This document shows, piece after piece, positions 1 through 10,639 of a DNA stretch of 64,000 nt. The DNA is taken from the NCBI RefSeq assembly GCF_024763615.1, contig NC_077223.1:62930627-62994626 (forward strand). Reading direction: 5' to 3'. Both the position numbers and the translations under genes were made by a program. The DNA comes from Phlebotomus papatasi (Eukaryota > Arthropoda > Insecta > Diptera > Psychodidae). The notes below the pieces were generated by a model. That model made no database searches, was not told where the DNA came from, and worked only from the letters and a program-made list of their open reading frames with translations. Within the stretch, counting starts at the first letter, position 1; the number at the start of each line of letters is the position of its first letter.

Positions 1-49
1 ATCGGAAGTCGCCATTGAGATTTCTCACGTCGAAGATCATCCAATTAGG
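1..49 (-). CDS. Possible internal exon of an OSGIN-like oxidoreductase (partial at window edge)
   Basis: On the minus strand a strong acceptor (pyrimidine tract then CAG at 52-50) opens an uninterrupted frame reading PNWMIFDVRNLNGDFR to the window edge. The NW..I spacing resembles the stretch just before the F...NV.LATG motif of OSGIN proteins, and an OSGIN-like first exon lies upstream on the same strand at 3761-3827. Against this, the exon starts in phase 0 while the first exon ends in phase 1, and the roughly 170 intervening residues were not found between them. It could belong to another gene or be chance. Low to moderate confidence. Confidence 0.3.
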
Positions 50-2498
50 CTGAGAAAAAGAAGTTCAAGAGACAGTTCTATGTTTAAACCCAATGATGTT
101 TGGCGCAGGAGATGAATGAATGGGAATTGTGTGTGGCTAAAATATCACTCATATCTAAAGCCAAAAACAGATTGGAGCGTCAAGAGACTGAAACTATCCT
201 GTCATGAGTACTGACGTTGATGTTTAATTGTATGATGAATGACAAAAATCATTCGAGCAGAATTTGTGAAAAAATTTGCACGATTTTCCATATCTTTAAT
301 TCTCCACCTATAAAAAAAAATTCACGCTTCAACTGAAAGTCACTAAGCTTGGCACGAAATATATCACCCAAATCCTCTTCACGTTCGACGAAAAATCATC
401 TTAGATTATTTCTCAGGAAGATCTTCTTATCGGCAGTTGCATCAAAAGTTCAATTCAAATTGATTTTTTGTGCTATTTTTAAAAGTCTTATTCAAGGGGA
501 AATTCGCACATGATTATTTGATGCTATCGCGAGTGATAGTGGTTTATCAGGTGATCTAGATTTTTATGCATTGAATAAAAGAATTAACACATAAATTGCT
601 GTGTAATGCTAAGGCGAAAAGAGGTCTCAACCTGACAAGAGTTGAAGACACTTAAAACAGTAGATAAGATTATTCAAAGATAGCATACAAAAGTAGTAGG
701 TTTTAGTATAAGAGGATAATACGTGAGTAAATTTCCATTAGGAAGACCAGAAGTATTTTTCGTAGATTAATTCGAGTAATTATATCGCTAAAAATTAGGG
801 CAAACAATGGAAGAGCGCTTGTTCAATCGTGCAAGTGTTCCGAATTCAAATCCTCTTTAGACCTTCAGGAATTTTGGTGGCGTAATATTCAAAATGAAGA
901 TTTACTGAAGTTCACCCAAATTTTAGTTCTGTAGCGTATAGAATAATCACATCCTATTAAGACAAAAAAAATGGCAAAGCATCCCAGCTTTGCGGAGTGC
1001 TGGAACTCACGAGAGAAAGCTCTCCGTGTATTGCCTTTTTGCACACTTTTTGGGTGCATACCGGTTTACTACCGATTGAATTGATTAATGTATTAAAAAA
1101 ACAACATTCCGAAAAAATGGTTAAGAAAAGCACATTTTAGAAAATTTTAGCATGTGCAACAAGTAGATTGATAAAAAAAATAAATCTGAGAAGTGTATTT
1201 CATTTAAGGGTGCATTACCGATCAAGGTCGTAGCCAGGATTTGACGAAGAGGGGGCCAAAAATGTTTCAAAGGAGGGGGGGATGTTCAGTTTTCGGTGTT
1301 TCCATAGTACCTTTTCAAATAGTGAACTCATCCTCCGTACGAGGATCAATGGGCTTGCAAGGAGTGTCAAAAACATGGAAAGGCAGAAAGAGATTAAAAA
1401 TATAACCGGCGAAAAAAATTTTAACGGAATTTAGATCGTGCAAATAATGATCCTTGTACGATAAAACTATGTACAACAAGAAAGATCTTTTCGTCAATTC
1501 ATTTGATCAGAGTAATAAAACTTGTTAATAAAAGCTTCATTAAAGATCTCAAATCTTATATCTGTTTGCCGGGATCACATTCTGATTTCTTATTTAAATT
1601 ATACATTTTTTTTTAATGTTTTCCAAAATTCAAAAAATTTTATCCGTTTCTATTGCATCTATTTATACGATTCTAATTACACGTAATTAAGTAAATGTAT
1701 TATTAAGTTTATATATTTGAGGTTTTTTACAGTTTTACTAAACAACCGATTCATTACCGTTAATAACGGTAATACCGATTCATTACCGATTAATTCCGAT
1801 GTAGTCGAGTTGGAAATTTAAAGATTTTTTAAAAAATCCAAATTTAAGAAAAATACCCCTCCCCAAAGTGGTTAAACTTTGATCTTCAAAAATGCGATAT
1901 GGAAATATTTTTCGAACATAGGTGTCCAAGAACGAAATATTCACCTTGACTACCCCTCTAAAACGTATTCGAAAATGAAAAATTCTAGAAGTTGTTTTCT
2001 AAATAAACAAACTAAAAAGGCCTGGTTTTGGTGAGAAAAGCAGCAGTAGGGGGAAAAGGAAAAAGATTATCTTGAATTTAAAACAAAAAAACAATACACT
2101 TAGAAACTATTCTCAGATTACATTTTTGCACTGATTTTATCGAGTTTAACGGATTTGGACAGAGGTACAATAGTTTTCGTGTACTTGAATAACTTTTCTT
2201 GAATTGCGTTTAAGCTTGAAAATAATGTTTCAAAAGGAACGTTCTTGGACTAAAATAAGCTTTATTTGATTATTATTTAGATCGCTGAATAATTTTTCAT
2301 TAGCTTTCAAAGAATGATTATTAGAACAAGGCAAAGAGATCAAAATTTTGTTTAGAAACATTTAATTTAAAATTCAATATAAATCCATTCCCATTGAAAA
2401 ACTTTTCTGGAAAGAATCTTTTTAAAAAGTTTTCCAAAAAATGTGTTAAACCGGTTTTGATTATTTTAAAACTGAATTCCTTAAAAGTTTAACTGAGA
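50..2498. other. AT-rich intergenic or intronic DNA with repeat fragments
   Basis: No supported gene. At 960-1070 there is an end fragment of the dispersed repeat family described at 44468 (upstream of a terminal-like segment with tttgcggagtgctggaactc). At 1745-2040 a diverged copy of the accgattcattaccgatta / ccaaatttaagaaaaatacc repeat resembles 42820-43070. A G-rich tract lies at 1250-1281. If the edge exon at 1-49 is real this is intron. Confidence 0.5.
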
Positions 2499-2506
2499 CT
2501 ATGTAG

Positions 2507-2640
2507 CAAGGGGTAATTCATAATCAATCAGATTGGCTCGGGTTCCCAAAAAAATGTATGGGTTCCCCGGGTTTCCTGAGAAATATGTATGGGTTCCCCA
2601 GCCAGATTGGCTCGAGTTCCCCGAAATGAGCTACCCCTCG
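2507..2640. mobile_element. hAT-type MITE, 134 bp
   Basis: The element is flanked by a perfect 8-bp duplication CTATGTAG (2499-2506 and 2641-2648). Ends are CAAGGGGTAATTCAT and, inverted, CGAGGGGTAGCTCATT. Eight-bp duplications with termini beginning CA/CG-GGGG fit the hAT superfamily. Inside is a repeated ATGTATGGGTTCCC segment. No coding capacity. Confidence 0.75.
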
Positions 2641-2871
2641 CTATGTAGTAGTTTGCTTTGAAATAAGTTGATCTAAAACTACCCCGTCCTCTCTACGCCT
2701 TTTTTTATGGATATGGCTTAATTGTTCTAATATTTTAACTGGTAAAACTTTTAACAAAATTTTCCATTATGATCGTGAATTAAAGATATTTTATTAAGAT
2801 TTTGAAAAATAACTGTAATTGTTTAGAATATAAAACCCTCGGGAAGTGGGTTGAACCTCTAGCCTAAAACA

Positions 2872-3034
2872 ATCTTTAGACTAGAAGTTTAGCCCAGTTC
2901 CCGAAGGTCTCAAAATCTTAAATACCAACCAATTTTATTGATTTTTCAAAATGTAATAGGCATTTTCATTTAGTAATCCAATCCTCAGTCAAAAATTGAG
3001 CAATATCGTTAGAGCTCAGGTCTGAATTCCGTAT
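2872..3034. mobile_element. MITE family M2, copy 1
   Basis: Terminal inverted segments around agtttagcccagttcccgaa and caggtctgaattccgtat. The same ~200-bp unit recurs at 31661-31862 and, inverted, at 47621-47826, with a nested-disrupted copy at 26287-26640. No coding capacity; superfamily unassigned. Confidence 0.55.
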
Positions 3035-3760
3035 AAAGATCGTATAAAAAACAAGGTGGATTGGAATTGGAGGATCAATTCATGATTATTATCTTCTTAC
3101 AAAGATCGGATATGATCTTTTTCGAAAATCGAATTCTTTTGCTGATCTTTTGTTATTTTCTTGCTGATGATAATTCTTGTGATCTTCGTGATAAAATTCT
3201 GGCATTCTTCATTCTTAAATTTCCCCTATACTTCCTTATCTCTTTAAGTTTTTCTTACTTAGAAAACGATAAGAGTAGCACAATTCGGATTTTAGTAAGC
3301 TTTATATATATCCCAACCGACTACACTATCCCCTAAACCTCCTTTAGACATTTTTAGTTTATTCTAGAACAAGAAAAAAAGAATAAATTAATTTCTTTTA
3401 TCTTATCTAGAAGAATTTGCAAGACTTACAGTCAACAACTCGAATAACATATTATTCCCATTCAAAGAGCTACTCTGCTGTTTGTTCTAAGATTTATGAG
3501 TTTACATAATTTTTCACACAAAAATCTGCTCCAAAATCAACAATTTTTTTTTATGTTAAAATGTTAGTTGTAATCTCCAGCTTGAACTTGGGGATTTTTT
3601 CTATGTTATTTACATTGAAGAAACAATTCTATTTGAAACCGAGGAGGAAAAACCTTCGAAAAAACTCCATGAAGCGTGAATAGTGGAATTTTGGCCGAAT
3701 TTAGGAATAATGGGATCCTTGGGTAGAAATTTCACGCTTTTTTGATTAGATTCAACTCAC

Positions 3761-3827
3761 CTATAACCACGACGTCGCGATAGATTGTCTCCTTGGTCAC
3801 CAAGCATTTTGTACTGAGGTCTCTCAT
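3761..3827 (-). CDS. First coding exon of a probable FAD/NAD(P)-binding oxidoreductase (OSGIN-like), partial
   Basis: Twenty-two codons plus one base run from ATG (3827-3825) to a consensus donor GTGAGT at 3760. The peptide ends TIYRDVVVIG, the beta strand and first glycine of a Rossmann dinucleotide fold (VVVIGxGPxG), in the position seen at the N terminus of OSGIN1/2-type monooxygenase-like proteins. The next exon, expected to begin with the GxGPxG residues, is not visible down to position 50. A second frame through the same exon is open for about 35 codons (it includes RAVKNERPQYKMLGDQGDNL), so the frame is not certain. The 5' leader lies head-to-head with a small plus-strand ORF at 3952, so the 124 bp between them may be a shared promoter. 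Confidence 0.5.
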
Positions 3828-3951
3828 TTTTCACAGCTCTTGAGTGTGGGATTGTCGTGAAGGTGCGTGTCCCTTGAAAGCTCTCTGCTTAATTAATTGG
3901 CATTCGTACTTGGTGTTGTCATTTGCTTAGTCCTACTCGAAGGTTTCCTAA
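3828..3951. promoter_or_regulatory. Candidate bidirectional leader/promoter
   Basis: This 124 bp separates the minus-strand ATG of the OSGIN-like exon from a plus-strand ATG of a 47-codon ORF. It is richer in GC than the surrounding DNA and carries no obvious repeat. No TATA box was identified; the promoter role is inferred from the head-to-head layout only. Confidence 0.25.
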
Positions 3952-4095
3952 AATGAGACCAAACAACCAAACATCAGAATTAGATGAGATGCTTATTAGT
4001 GCGTTGGCAGAATCAATTGAGAAAATGAAAAGAGAAGTTTCTAATTTAGCAGAAAAACTTTTGCACGAGAATTGGGAATCACAGACCGGAAATTA
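3952..4095 (+). CDS. Possible small ORF, amphipathic helix, 47 aa
   Basis: ATG at 3952 follows AAA (favourable -3 purine) and opens 47 codons ending TAA at 4095. The peptide has a charged amphipathic stretch (SELDEMLISALAESIEKMKR and on to KLLHE) that looks like a helix or coiled coil rather than AT-rich noise. A second open frame (4072-4287), shifted by one base, overlaps its end, so this could be a frameshifted remnant of a longer gene. No family recognised. It sits head-to-head with the OSGIN-like exon. Confidence 0.3.
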
Positions 4096-4299
4096 AATTT
4101 GGCTATTTTCGTCGATAAGTGCCTGTCTGAGTCATTTAATTTAGTTAAACACCTGCTCTGTGTCACAAAAACTACTTTTAAAAATCATGCCTATCAATCG
4201 CACTTTGAGCTTTTCCAGAAGCTTTATTTGCAATATCAATTAATTTATGCAATTCAGTCTTCTCTCTCAATAAATGAGTATATTTAAAACACATGTAAA

Positions 4300-5945
4300 T
4301 AATTTATTGGTAGGTTATTCAAAGTCATAGAGACGTTTTTAAATTAGACGACATCGCCGGCACGTGAATGGGAATTACAAAAAAAAAATTTGCTCCCATG
4401 AAAAAGCTCGTGGCGTCACTAAAAGCTCGCATTGAGGGGTTAATAAACGGGAACAGAGACGCTCAGTGGAGCATTGCATTAGTAATGATAGTGTGTATTT
4501 AGCAATACATAGCATTATGTAATGTAATGATAAAACTTTGATGATTCATAGTGCATTATAGGCACATTCATCTTTTCAGATTTTATATTATAACTCTAAT
4601 TCTATCTTATGAAACAACTTCTTTTATTATACTTAATTTTGGCTCTGTAGCTCTATGTAAATGGAAGAGACTTTCCAGAATATCACCTAAATATTTTACT
4701 ACTTAAACCCTTTATAAAATGCCCTTTAAATATTTTAAAATCAACATTTTTCGTCCTATGACCATAAGTCAGGTAAAATAAAGTTTTTTTTTTTGTGAAA
4801 TTCAATCAGAATAACATCTCATTTTTTATTAATTTTGCGGTTTAAGCTTTTTATAAACGCTAAATATTTCTTGCTAAAATTAAATATTAATAATATTAAT
4901 TAAATTGGCATTTTTCAGTGATCGGAATGAATTCTTTATTTACAGCTAATGTTTAATTAAATTTCAATTAATTAAAATAAATAAAATTAATAATGTGTTT
5001 ATTTTCAGTTTATTTGGTGAATAAATAATTCAGTGATCAAAATCAAATGAAACAAAATCAATAGGTGTTCAATTTTGAGATCAGGAATGTAATAACCGAT
5101 GACTTATTCATCCCATTTACAGCTGGAGTTTGATTCCTGAAAAGTGTCTTGGATAAAAGGTAATTGGAACTCTATTCGCACAAAGTATCGTTAATGCTCG
5201 AAGAATTCAAATTTAATTTCGAATTCTCAAATTAAAATTTTCGAAGGTTACTATTATAAAGTAAGCTTTTAAAAGAATTACTGAGTGATTATGAGAGATG
5301 TTATAAAGTAAATTTCAGTAATATTATAACGTAGGTAATTGTATTGTTTTCCTTCTTAACAAACTAAAGACTGATACTCAAGACACTTTAAAATTCGAAC
5401 AGTAGAGAAATTCTTTAGCGCTAGTAATGCCATATGACAAATTTTGTTCGAATCTCAGGAGAGCTTTTTCGAAAATATGATTCTGTTGCCGTGACATTGC
5501 TATTTCAGCTCATATTTGATATTTCTGACAATTGAAATGACAATGAATTTTATTAAACAAATCAAACAAGATGGAATGTATTTGAGTAATAACAATAAGA
5601 AAAGGGGTTTCATTAAAAAAATTAATGAATTGCATTTTCAAACTTTTCGAAGATATAAGGAAAATCTTCCTTAGCATTGTCAGGTTTCGAACTCACATGT
5701 GATAATATATTACAAAAATTATAGAATTCCCCTACATGAAATACTTCTGCTACAACGTGGACGAAACGAGAATGAAAAATGTATTTTCTTTCTCGAAACG
5801 TTGGAAACCAATCTTCGAATTTTTGAAAAGCAGGATTCGTGAAATTTCCTACATTCTGTTATAATATATAAAGTATTAAATAAATATCATTTAAAAATCT
5901 AGGATCTTCATCGTAAGCAGTGTAGAAGTGGTCTAAAGTTGATTT
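4300..5945. other. Gene-free AT-rich stretch
   Basis: No splice-consistent ORF seen. The stretch 5400-5590 (gaatctcaggagagctttttcgaaaatatg) has a diverged second copy at 46150-46330, so part of it is dispersed repeat. Confidence 0.5.
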
Positions 5946-5950
5946 AAATA

Positions 5951-6160
5951 CTAGACACGTTCACGACTTAAGCCGAGAGACGGCTTAACGCAATTATAAT
6001 TAAAATATTGCTCACATTATATTTCCATCTGTTTCTGACTACTGCTGCTATCGCCTTACGCTGAGAAACGGCTTATAACTGATGTAAATTTACTCAAAAC
6101 AATATTTTGATTATATAATTACGTTAAGCCGTCTCTCAGCTTAAATCGTAAGTGTGTAGG
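5951..6160. mobile_element. MITE with ~60-bp inverted ends
   Basis: Left end CTAGACACGTTCACGACTTA followed by AGCCGAGAGACGGCTTAACG; inverted right end CCTACACACTTACGATTTAA followed by GCTGAGAGACGGCTTAACG. A third copy of the core (acgctgagaaacggcttata) lies inside near 6058. Each core is itself a small palindrome (AAGCCG..CGGCTT). No ORF. Confidence 0.6.
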
Positions 6161-6169
6161 GCATATAAG

Positions 6170-9100
6170 ACTTTTTCTAGTCGGGTTTATTTCGAAATTC
6201 ATCTCACTGTGTTATGCACTGGAGAGTCTCCAGATACCTCCTTAGGTTTGTTTCTGAGATTAATTTTTTCGTCCTCTATTATAACTTCCCTCAATGTGTC
6301 CTGACTAAAATAGAAAGTCAGGCGAATTCTAAGTTCCATTTCAATATGTATCAAACATGTCACGCCGTGTTTTAAAGTCAAATGTGCAAATATTTAAGTC
6401 ACAATAAAAAACAGGTTCACAGATTATTTGCAATCCGTTTTAAAAACGTACCGATGATGTAGGCCAAATGGTTATAGATATCGGATTGATTTAATTGAAA
6501 TAGCCCCCTAACAAAAACTTAAATGACGTTTCTTTAAACTTTTGCACCAAAAAAAATATTGATACATAAAATGATAAGTAGATTTGCATTGAGGTTAAAT
6601 TCACTTACTTGTTAACCCCCCAACTCGTTGAGTGACTCATATAAAAGTAGGTTTTGATCTAGTGGCGAAATCGCTCCACTTTGGAGCACATTGTGAGTTT
6701 GTAGGCGTTTGGGGGTGTAGAAAGGCTTCCCCATGGCAACTGCTAGTAGGACACAGTGTTGGAATAAAGCACCCACTAATGATAATTTTGACCATTTTAC
6801 CCTCCATAATGTTAGGACTTTGAAAGATATTTTCGTCTGTGTATTGGAAGGTTAGAGATAAAATCACCAAAAAGCATAGCAATCAGTAGGTTAATTTAGA
6901 AAAGTCCCCTGAATAAATTATATATATGAAGAGTCATTCAAAAAGCCCATTTACGAAAGACACTGTCCATCAATAATTCATGATTATTTATTCAATCGGA
7001 ATTAATTGTCCCCTCACAAACATGTTGTAATCTTTATTTTTTCTATCGAAGGACCCACTTCAAATCACAATCATTTCCTCTTTTATTATCTCCATATCAC
7101 TCAAATTTTTTTTTTTATTTAACTGCGAAGAATGAATTTATATTGAGGCCCTAATCTAATCACTTTCTGTTATACCTGATTAATCATAAATTATATAGAA
7201 TTGTTGAAAGTCAATTAAGTTTTTTAAGTCACAGTCAATTAAATATGAGGCTGTATTGTGAATTATACATGTGTTATGATTTTCCACCAGATTAGATTAG
7301 ATTGTAGTGCAGTTGAAGGACAATTTGCCAAGAAATTTTATATATCATGCTGATGACGTGATATTGTGAAAATTGCCAGATGACGTTGGAAAATTTTATC
7401 TATAATAAAAGCATTTTACATACCATTCACTTCGCTCTAAAAACCAATTAGTTCTTAGATTAGTTAGAGAGGTTAATCAATGTACAAAAGAATTCTTTGT
7501 GCGAGGTTTTGCACAGGTCTTTTAGGCTGATTTAAATAAAGGTTCGATAGAAAATGTAGATTTAAGACGATTTGCTTAATTTTATTAAAAAAGTAATGTG
7601 AAATTAACATAGAAAAACAAAATAAAACAATAATTTTTACAAAGTGCTGAGAATAAGATTCAGAGAATCTTCTGGCATTAAAATGGTTAATTTTAAAAAA
7701 ATTAATAATCTCATAATTTTATAAGGAATATAGTAAAACATATCCAGAAACCTTGCTCAAGAGAGGATCTAGTTCCTCTTTGTGATGATGCGTTAATACT
7801 TAGTAATTTAAGTCTAAATTAAAGAAGATAATGGAGAGATTGTACGTTTTCTCTGTGAAATGATTGACCCCATACTGCTAGATAATTCTGATACGACCGC
7901 AACAAGTTCAATGGAAAATTTCAATATGAGCTACTTTATCAGTCGTCTCATGAGTAGAAGCATTAACTAGCATTTCAATTTTGAATATAGTGTTATCAAC
8001 CGCATGATAAGACAATCTTGTGGAGAAATTACTCGAAATCGAGAGGATATCACAAATTACATAAAAAAGCTAAATAGACATAAATGAGAGTGCAAAAATG
8101 ATCAAATGAGTTCAAATTAATTTTCGTTGGAATTTGCTGAACGGTCAATTAATTGTCGAGTCTGCTGTAAATTTTATTGCGCATAGTTGTTAATTATTTT
8201 GAAATTTAAACCACATTTTTTTTTGTGCCGGAAGGTCAATGAATTGCATTCGCCATCAAAAATATCAAGTTTTTATATTTTTCACATTAAAACTTTTTAC
8301 CAAAAATTATTGGGCAATATTTTACCAATAATCCACTTCCTCGAATAACAACAAAATTTAGTAATTATGCGCAGAAATAAAATCTGAATAATAATTGAGA
8401 GTAAGAGCATTAAGTGTTGGGTGTTTTGATGCTTTGCCATGATTTTTGAAATAAAATTATTTTGGGAAATCTTCGGACTTTTCCTGACCGTGTGTGTCAA
8501 CAAATGTTCCCACGACAATAAAAGAGTTTTCTCATTCGATAGCTCAAGAGAGGTATTTTCATCAAAAGAGTTTGGCCTATTTCACTAATGAAAATTTACG
8601 CACTTTTCTCACAGGAATTACAACCCCATATCAATTCTTTTTTGAAAAATTTGGCTTTTGATCAGTCTCTTTATCATTTCTCTGTCAGTTGGGAAACATT
8701 TTATGAAATATCTCGTGAGGAAGATGATAATGATTTAACTTGAGAGAATTGCTTAATATTCTGAGCGAAAGAATATGAGGTGCGAAAAATATGAAGAATC
8801 TTTAAAAAAAATTTCTCTGTTTGAGTCTGAACAAATCGAGGGGAATTTTAAATTAAAGTCTGTGTTGATTCAAGCAGACAAATTTAGCCCATCATGACCA
8901 AGACTCAGATAATTTGCATGTGAAACAAGGGACTTTGAAGTAGGGCTCGAAAATGTTTCTTAATATTTTCTTTATAGATTTAACTGAATAATTTAAGGAT
9001 AGATTCAAGTTGAATGTTAGGTCCTTTAGATATGAAATTATTTTTTTCACTTTTAACATAATCTCAGATATTGCGTAAAAAAATTCGAGAAAACATAGAA

Positions 9101-9255
9101 AAAGTAAAACAAATTATAAAAAAAAATGCAAGGCGAAGAATATAATATCTCGGTTAAAGATAATATGAATTTTATGCTCGCGTTTTTTTCAATAATAATC
9201 ATTTCTTTTATTTTTAAATTTTCTTTCTATTCTTCTTATGTTAATATTCATTAAG
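6170..9255. other. Gene-free stretch
   Basis: AT-rich, no supported gene. 6610-6860 is GC-richer (cccccaactcgttgag, aggcttccccatggcaactg) and has short ORFs on both strands, but no splice logic or recognisable family. Confidence 0.5.
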
Positions 9256-9724
9256 TATCTTAAGGGGTTATGTGGACCGAAAAAACCAAGAGAAAACAGC
9301 AGATTTTACTGTATTTTTTTTTCAACGTAATACAAAATTATTTTAATTCAAGCTATTAGACATGTAAAACAACAAAATTTAAACTATTTTTTCTGAAATT
9401 TTCATTTAAAATTTATAAAAATTCAGCCTCTGGGACTAAATTTTTGGAAAGCTTTTTGAAAACTGTGTATACTTATCGATGGACAAGATTTCTCGGAATT
9501 GTATTATATAAAATCCAAAAATCAGATATTTCCTATAAGACGATGAGTTAAACTAGTCTTTGAAGGAAGCGCTTAAAAATGAAATTTAAATTTTTGGGAG
9601 AATTTTATACGAGAAATACTTTTTGGATGTATTTTGCAACATGTTTCGTCGTGCAGAATAAGTTGTGATCATGTAAATATAAAATCCTTCGTTCAAGTAC
9701 TAGTTTAATTCATAAAAGCTAACA

Positions 9725-10375
9725 TTTAATTTCAATTTTCAATTCAATTTATTGACTCACAAAACTTAGGGTAGTTCCCTCTTACAAATTTGTGGCATAA
9801 AAAAATAGTTAAAAAAAGGAAAATGAAACAAAATGAAACAAAATACAGCTAATAAAAGAAATTAAGAATTTAAAACATGAAAAGAGAAATTAGCAAGGTC
9901 CATTCTGGAAGTGCTCCCTAATAGTGTCAGGCGATCTACGCTTCTGAGGAGCGAGAGAATTATACATAAAAACTCCTTTGACAAATAGAGTTCGTCTGAA
10001 GGACTCATGGTGTGACTTAGGGACAATCATTCCACTGACTCTAGCCGACCCGCCAGGAGTCAAGAGTGAGGCCAGGTACCCAGGGCATCCATATGCAATC
10101 AACCGGTTAAGAAAGATGAGAGCGCGCATTTGAAGTAGCGATGGGAGATCACATCCTACAAAAACATTTCTATAAGAAGAAATGTGATCACGAGGGCGCA
10201 ACCCGCAAATGTATCTCACACAATTGTTGAAAGCAACTGAAAGCCGGCGAATCGTGTCAGCATCCGACAGAAAGAAGAGCTCTGCTCCATAATTAAAAAA
10301 TGGAAGTAGCAGTGCTCGGGCTAGGAGCAAGCGAATATCATAAGGTGTGATGTCCCGGAAGCGTCTAAGTGTAAT
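9725..10375 (-). mobile_element. 5'-truncated non-LTR retrotransposon 3' end
   Basis: A minus-strand open frame from about 10372 to 9890 encodes a fragment beginning ITLRRFRDITPYDIRLLLAR and continuing with PFFNYGAE and NNCVRYICGLRPRD. This is the C-terminal region that follows the reverse transcriptase palm in Jockey/I/R1-type elements. After the stop, about 165 bp of 3' UTR ends in AATAAATTGAATTG, a tail like those of non-LTR elements. The frame is cut by a stop just upstream of the 5' junction. No endonuclease or palm motifs are present, so it is a dead fragment. Confidence 0.7.
9890..10372 (-). pseudogene. Reverse transcriptase C-terminal remnant
   Basis: About 160 codons of the post-palm region of a non-LTR ORF2, lying inside the truncated retroelement. 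Recognisable pieces are LLLPFFNYGAELFF (the LVRPHLDYG-like helix of dipteran non-LTR elements) and VRYICGLRPRDHISSYR. There is no catalytic FADD motif because the copy is 5' truncated. Clade assignment within Jockey, I, LOA or R1 is not possible from this piece. Confidence 0.65.
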
Positions 10376-10639
10376 TTATTTGCTTTTTTTAAATTTCAAA
10401 TGAAACAATTCTGAGAAATTTTGTCCACTGAAAAGTATATTTTAAAATATATATCTAAAAATCAGGTCTCAATGGCTAAATTTTGAAAATTTTTAATCGA
10501 GAATTTTTGAAAACATAGTTTAAATGTTGTACTTTTAGATGGCTAAGAGATTTTATTAAATTTTTTTTTGTTATGCTGAAAAATATGGTGTAGATATTAT
10601 GTATTTCAATCTTCTTGACCCATATAACCCCTTATTGGA

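Larger units (their letters stand above)
9262..10633. mobile_element. Long-TIR DNA element interrupted by a retrotransposon
   Basis: Left end GGGGTTATGTGGACCG and inverted right end GGGGTTATATGGGTCAAG start imperfect inverted repeats that continue about 260 bp (for example tggacaagatttctcggaat at 9481 against the reverse complement of 10410-10435). The flanks are TTAA on the left and TTAT on the right, compatible with a mutated TTAA target (piggyBac or Kolobok type), which is tentative. A non-LTR fragment at 9725-10375 separates the arms. Confidence 0.5.

Noticed and set aside
1230..1290. G-rich tract as a G-quadruplex regulatory site
   Set aside because: It fits a degenerate transposon end (gtagccaggatttgacg then a G run), and no gene start is near.
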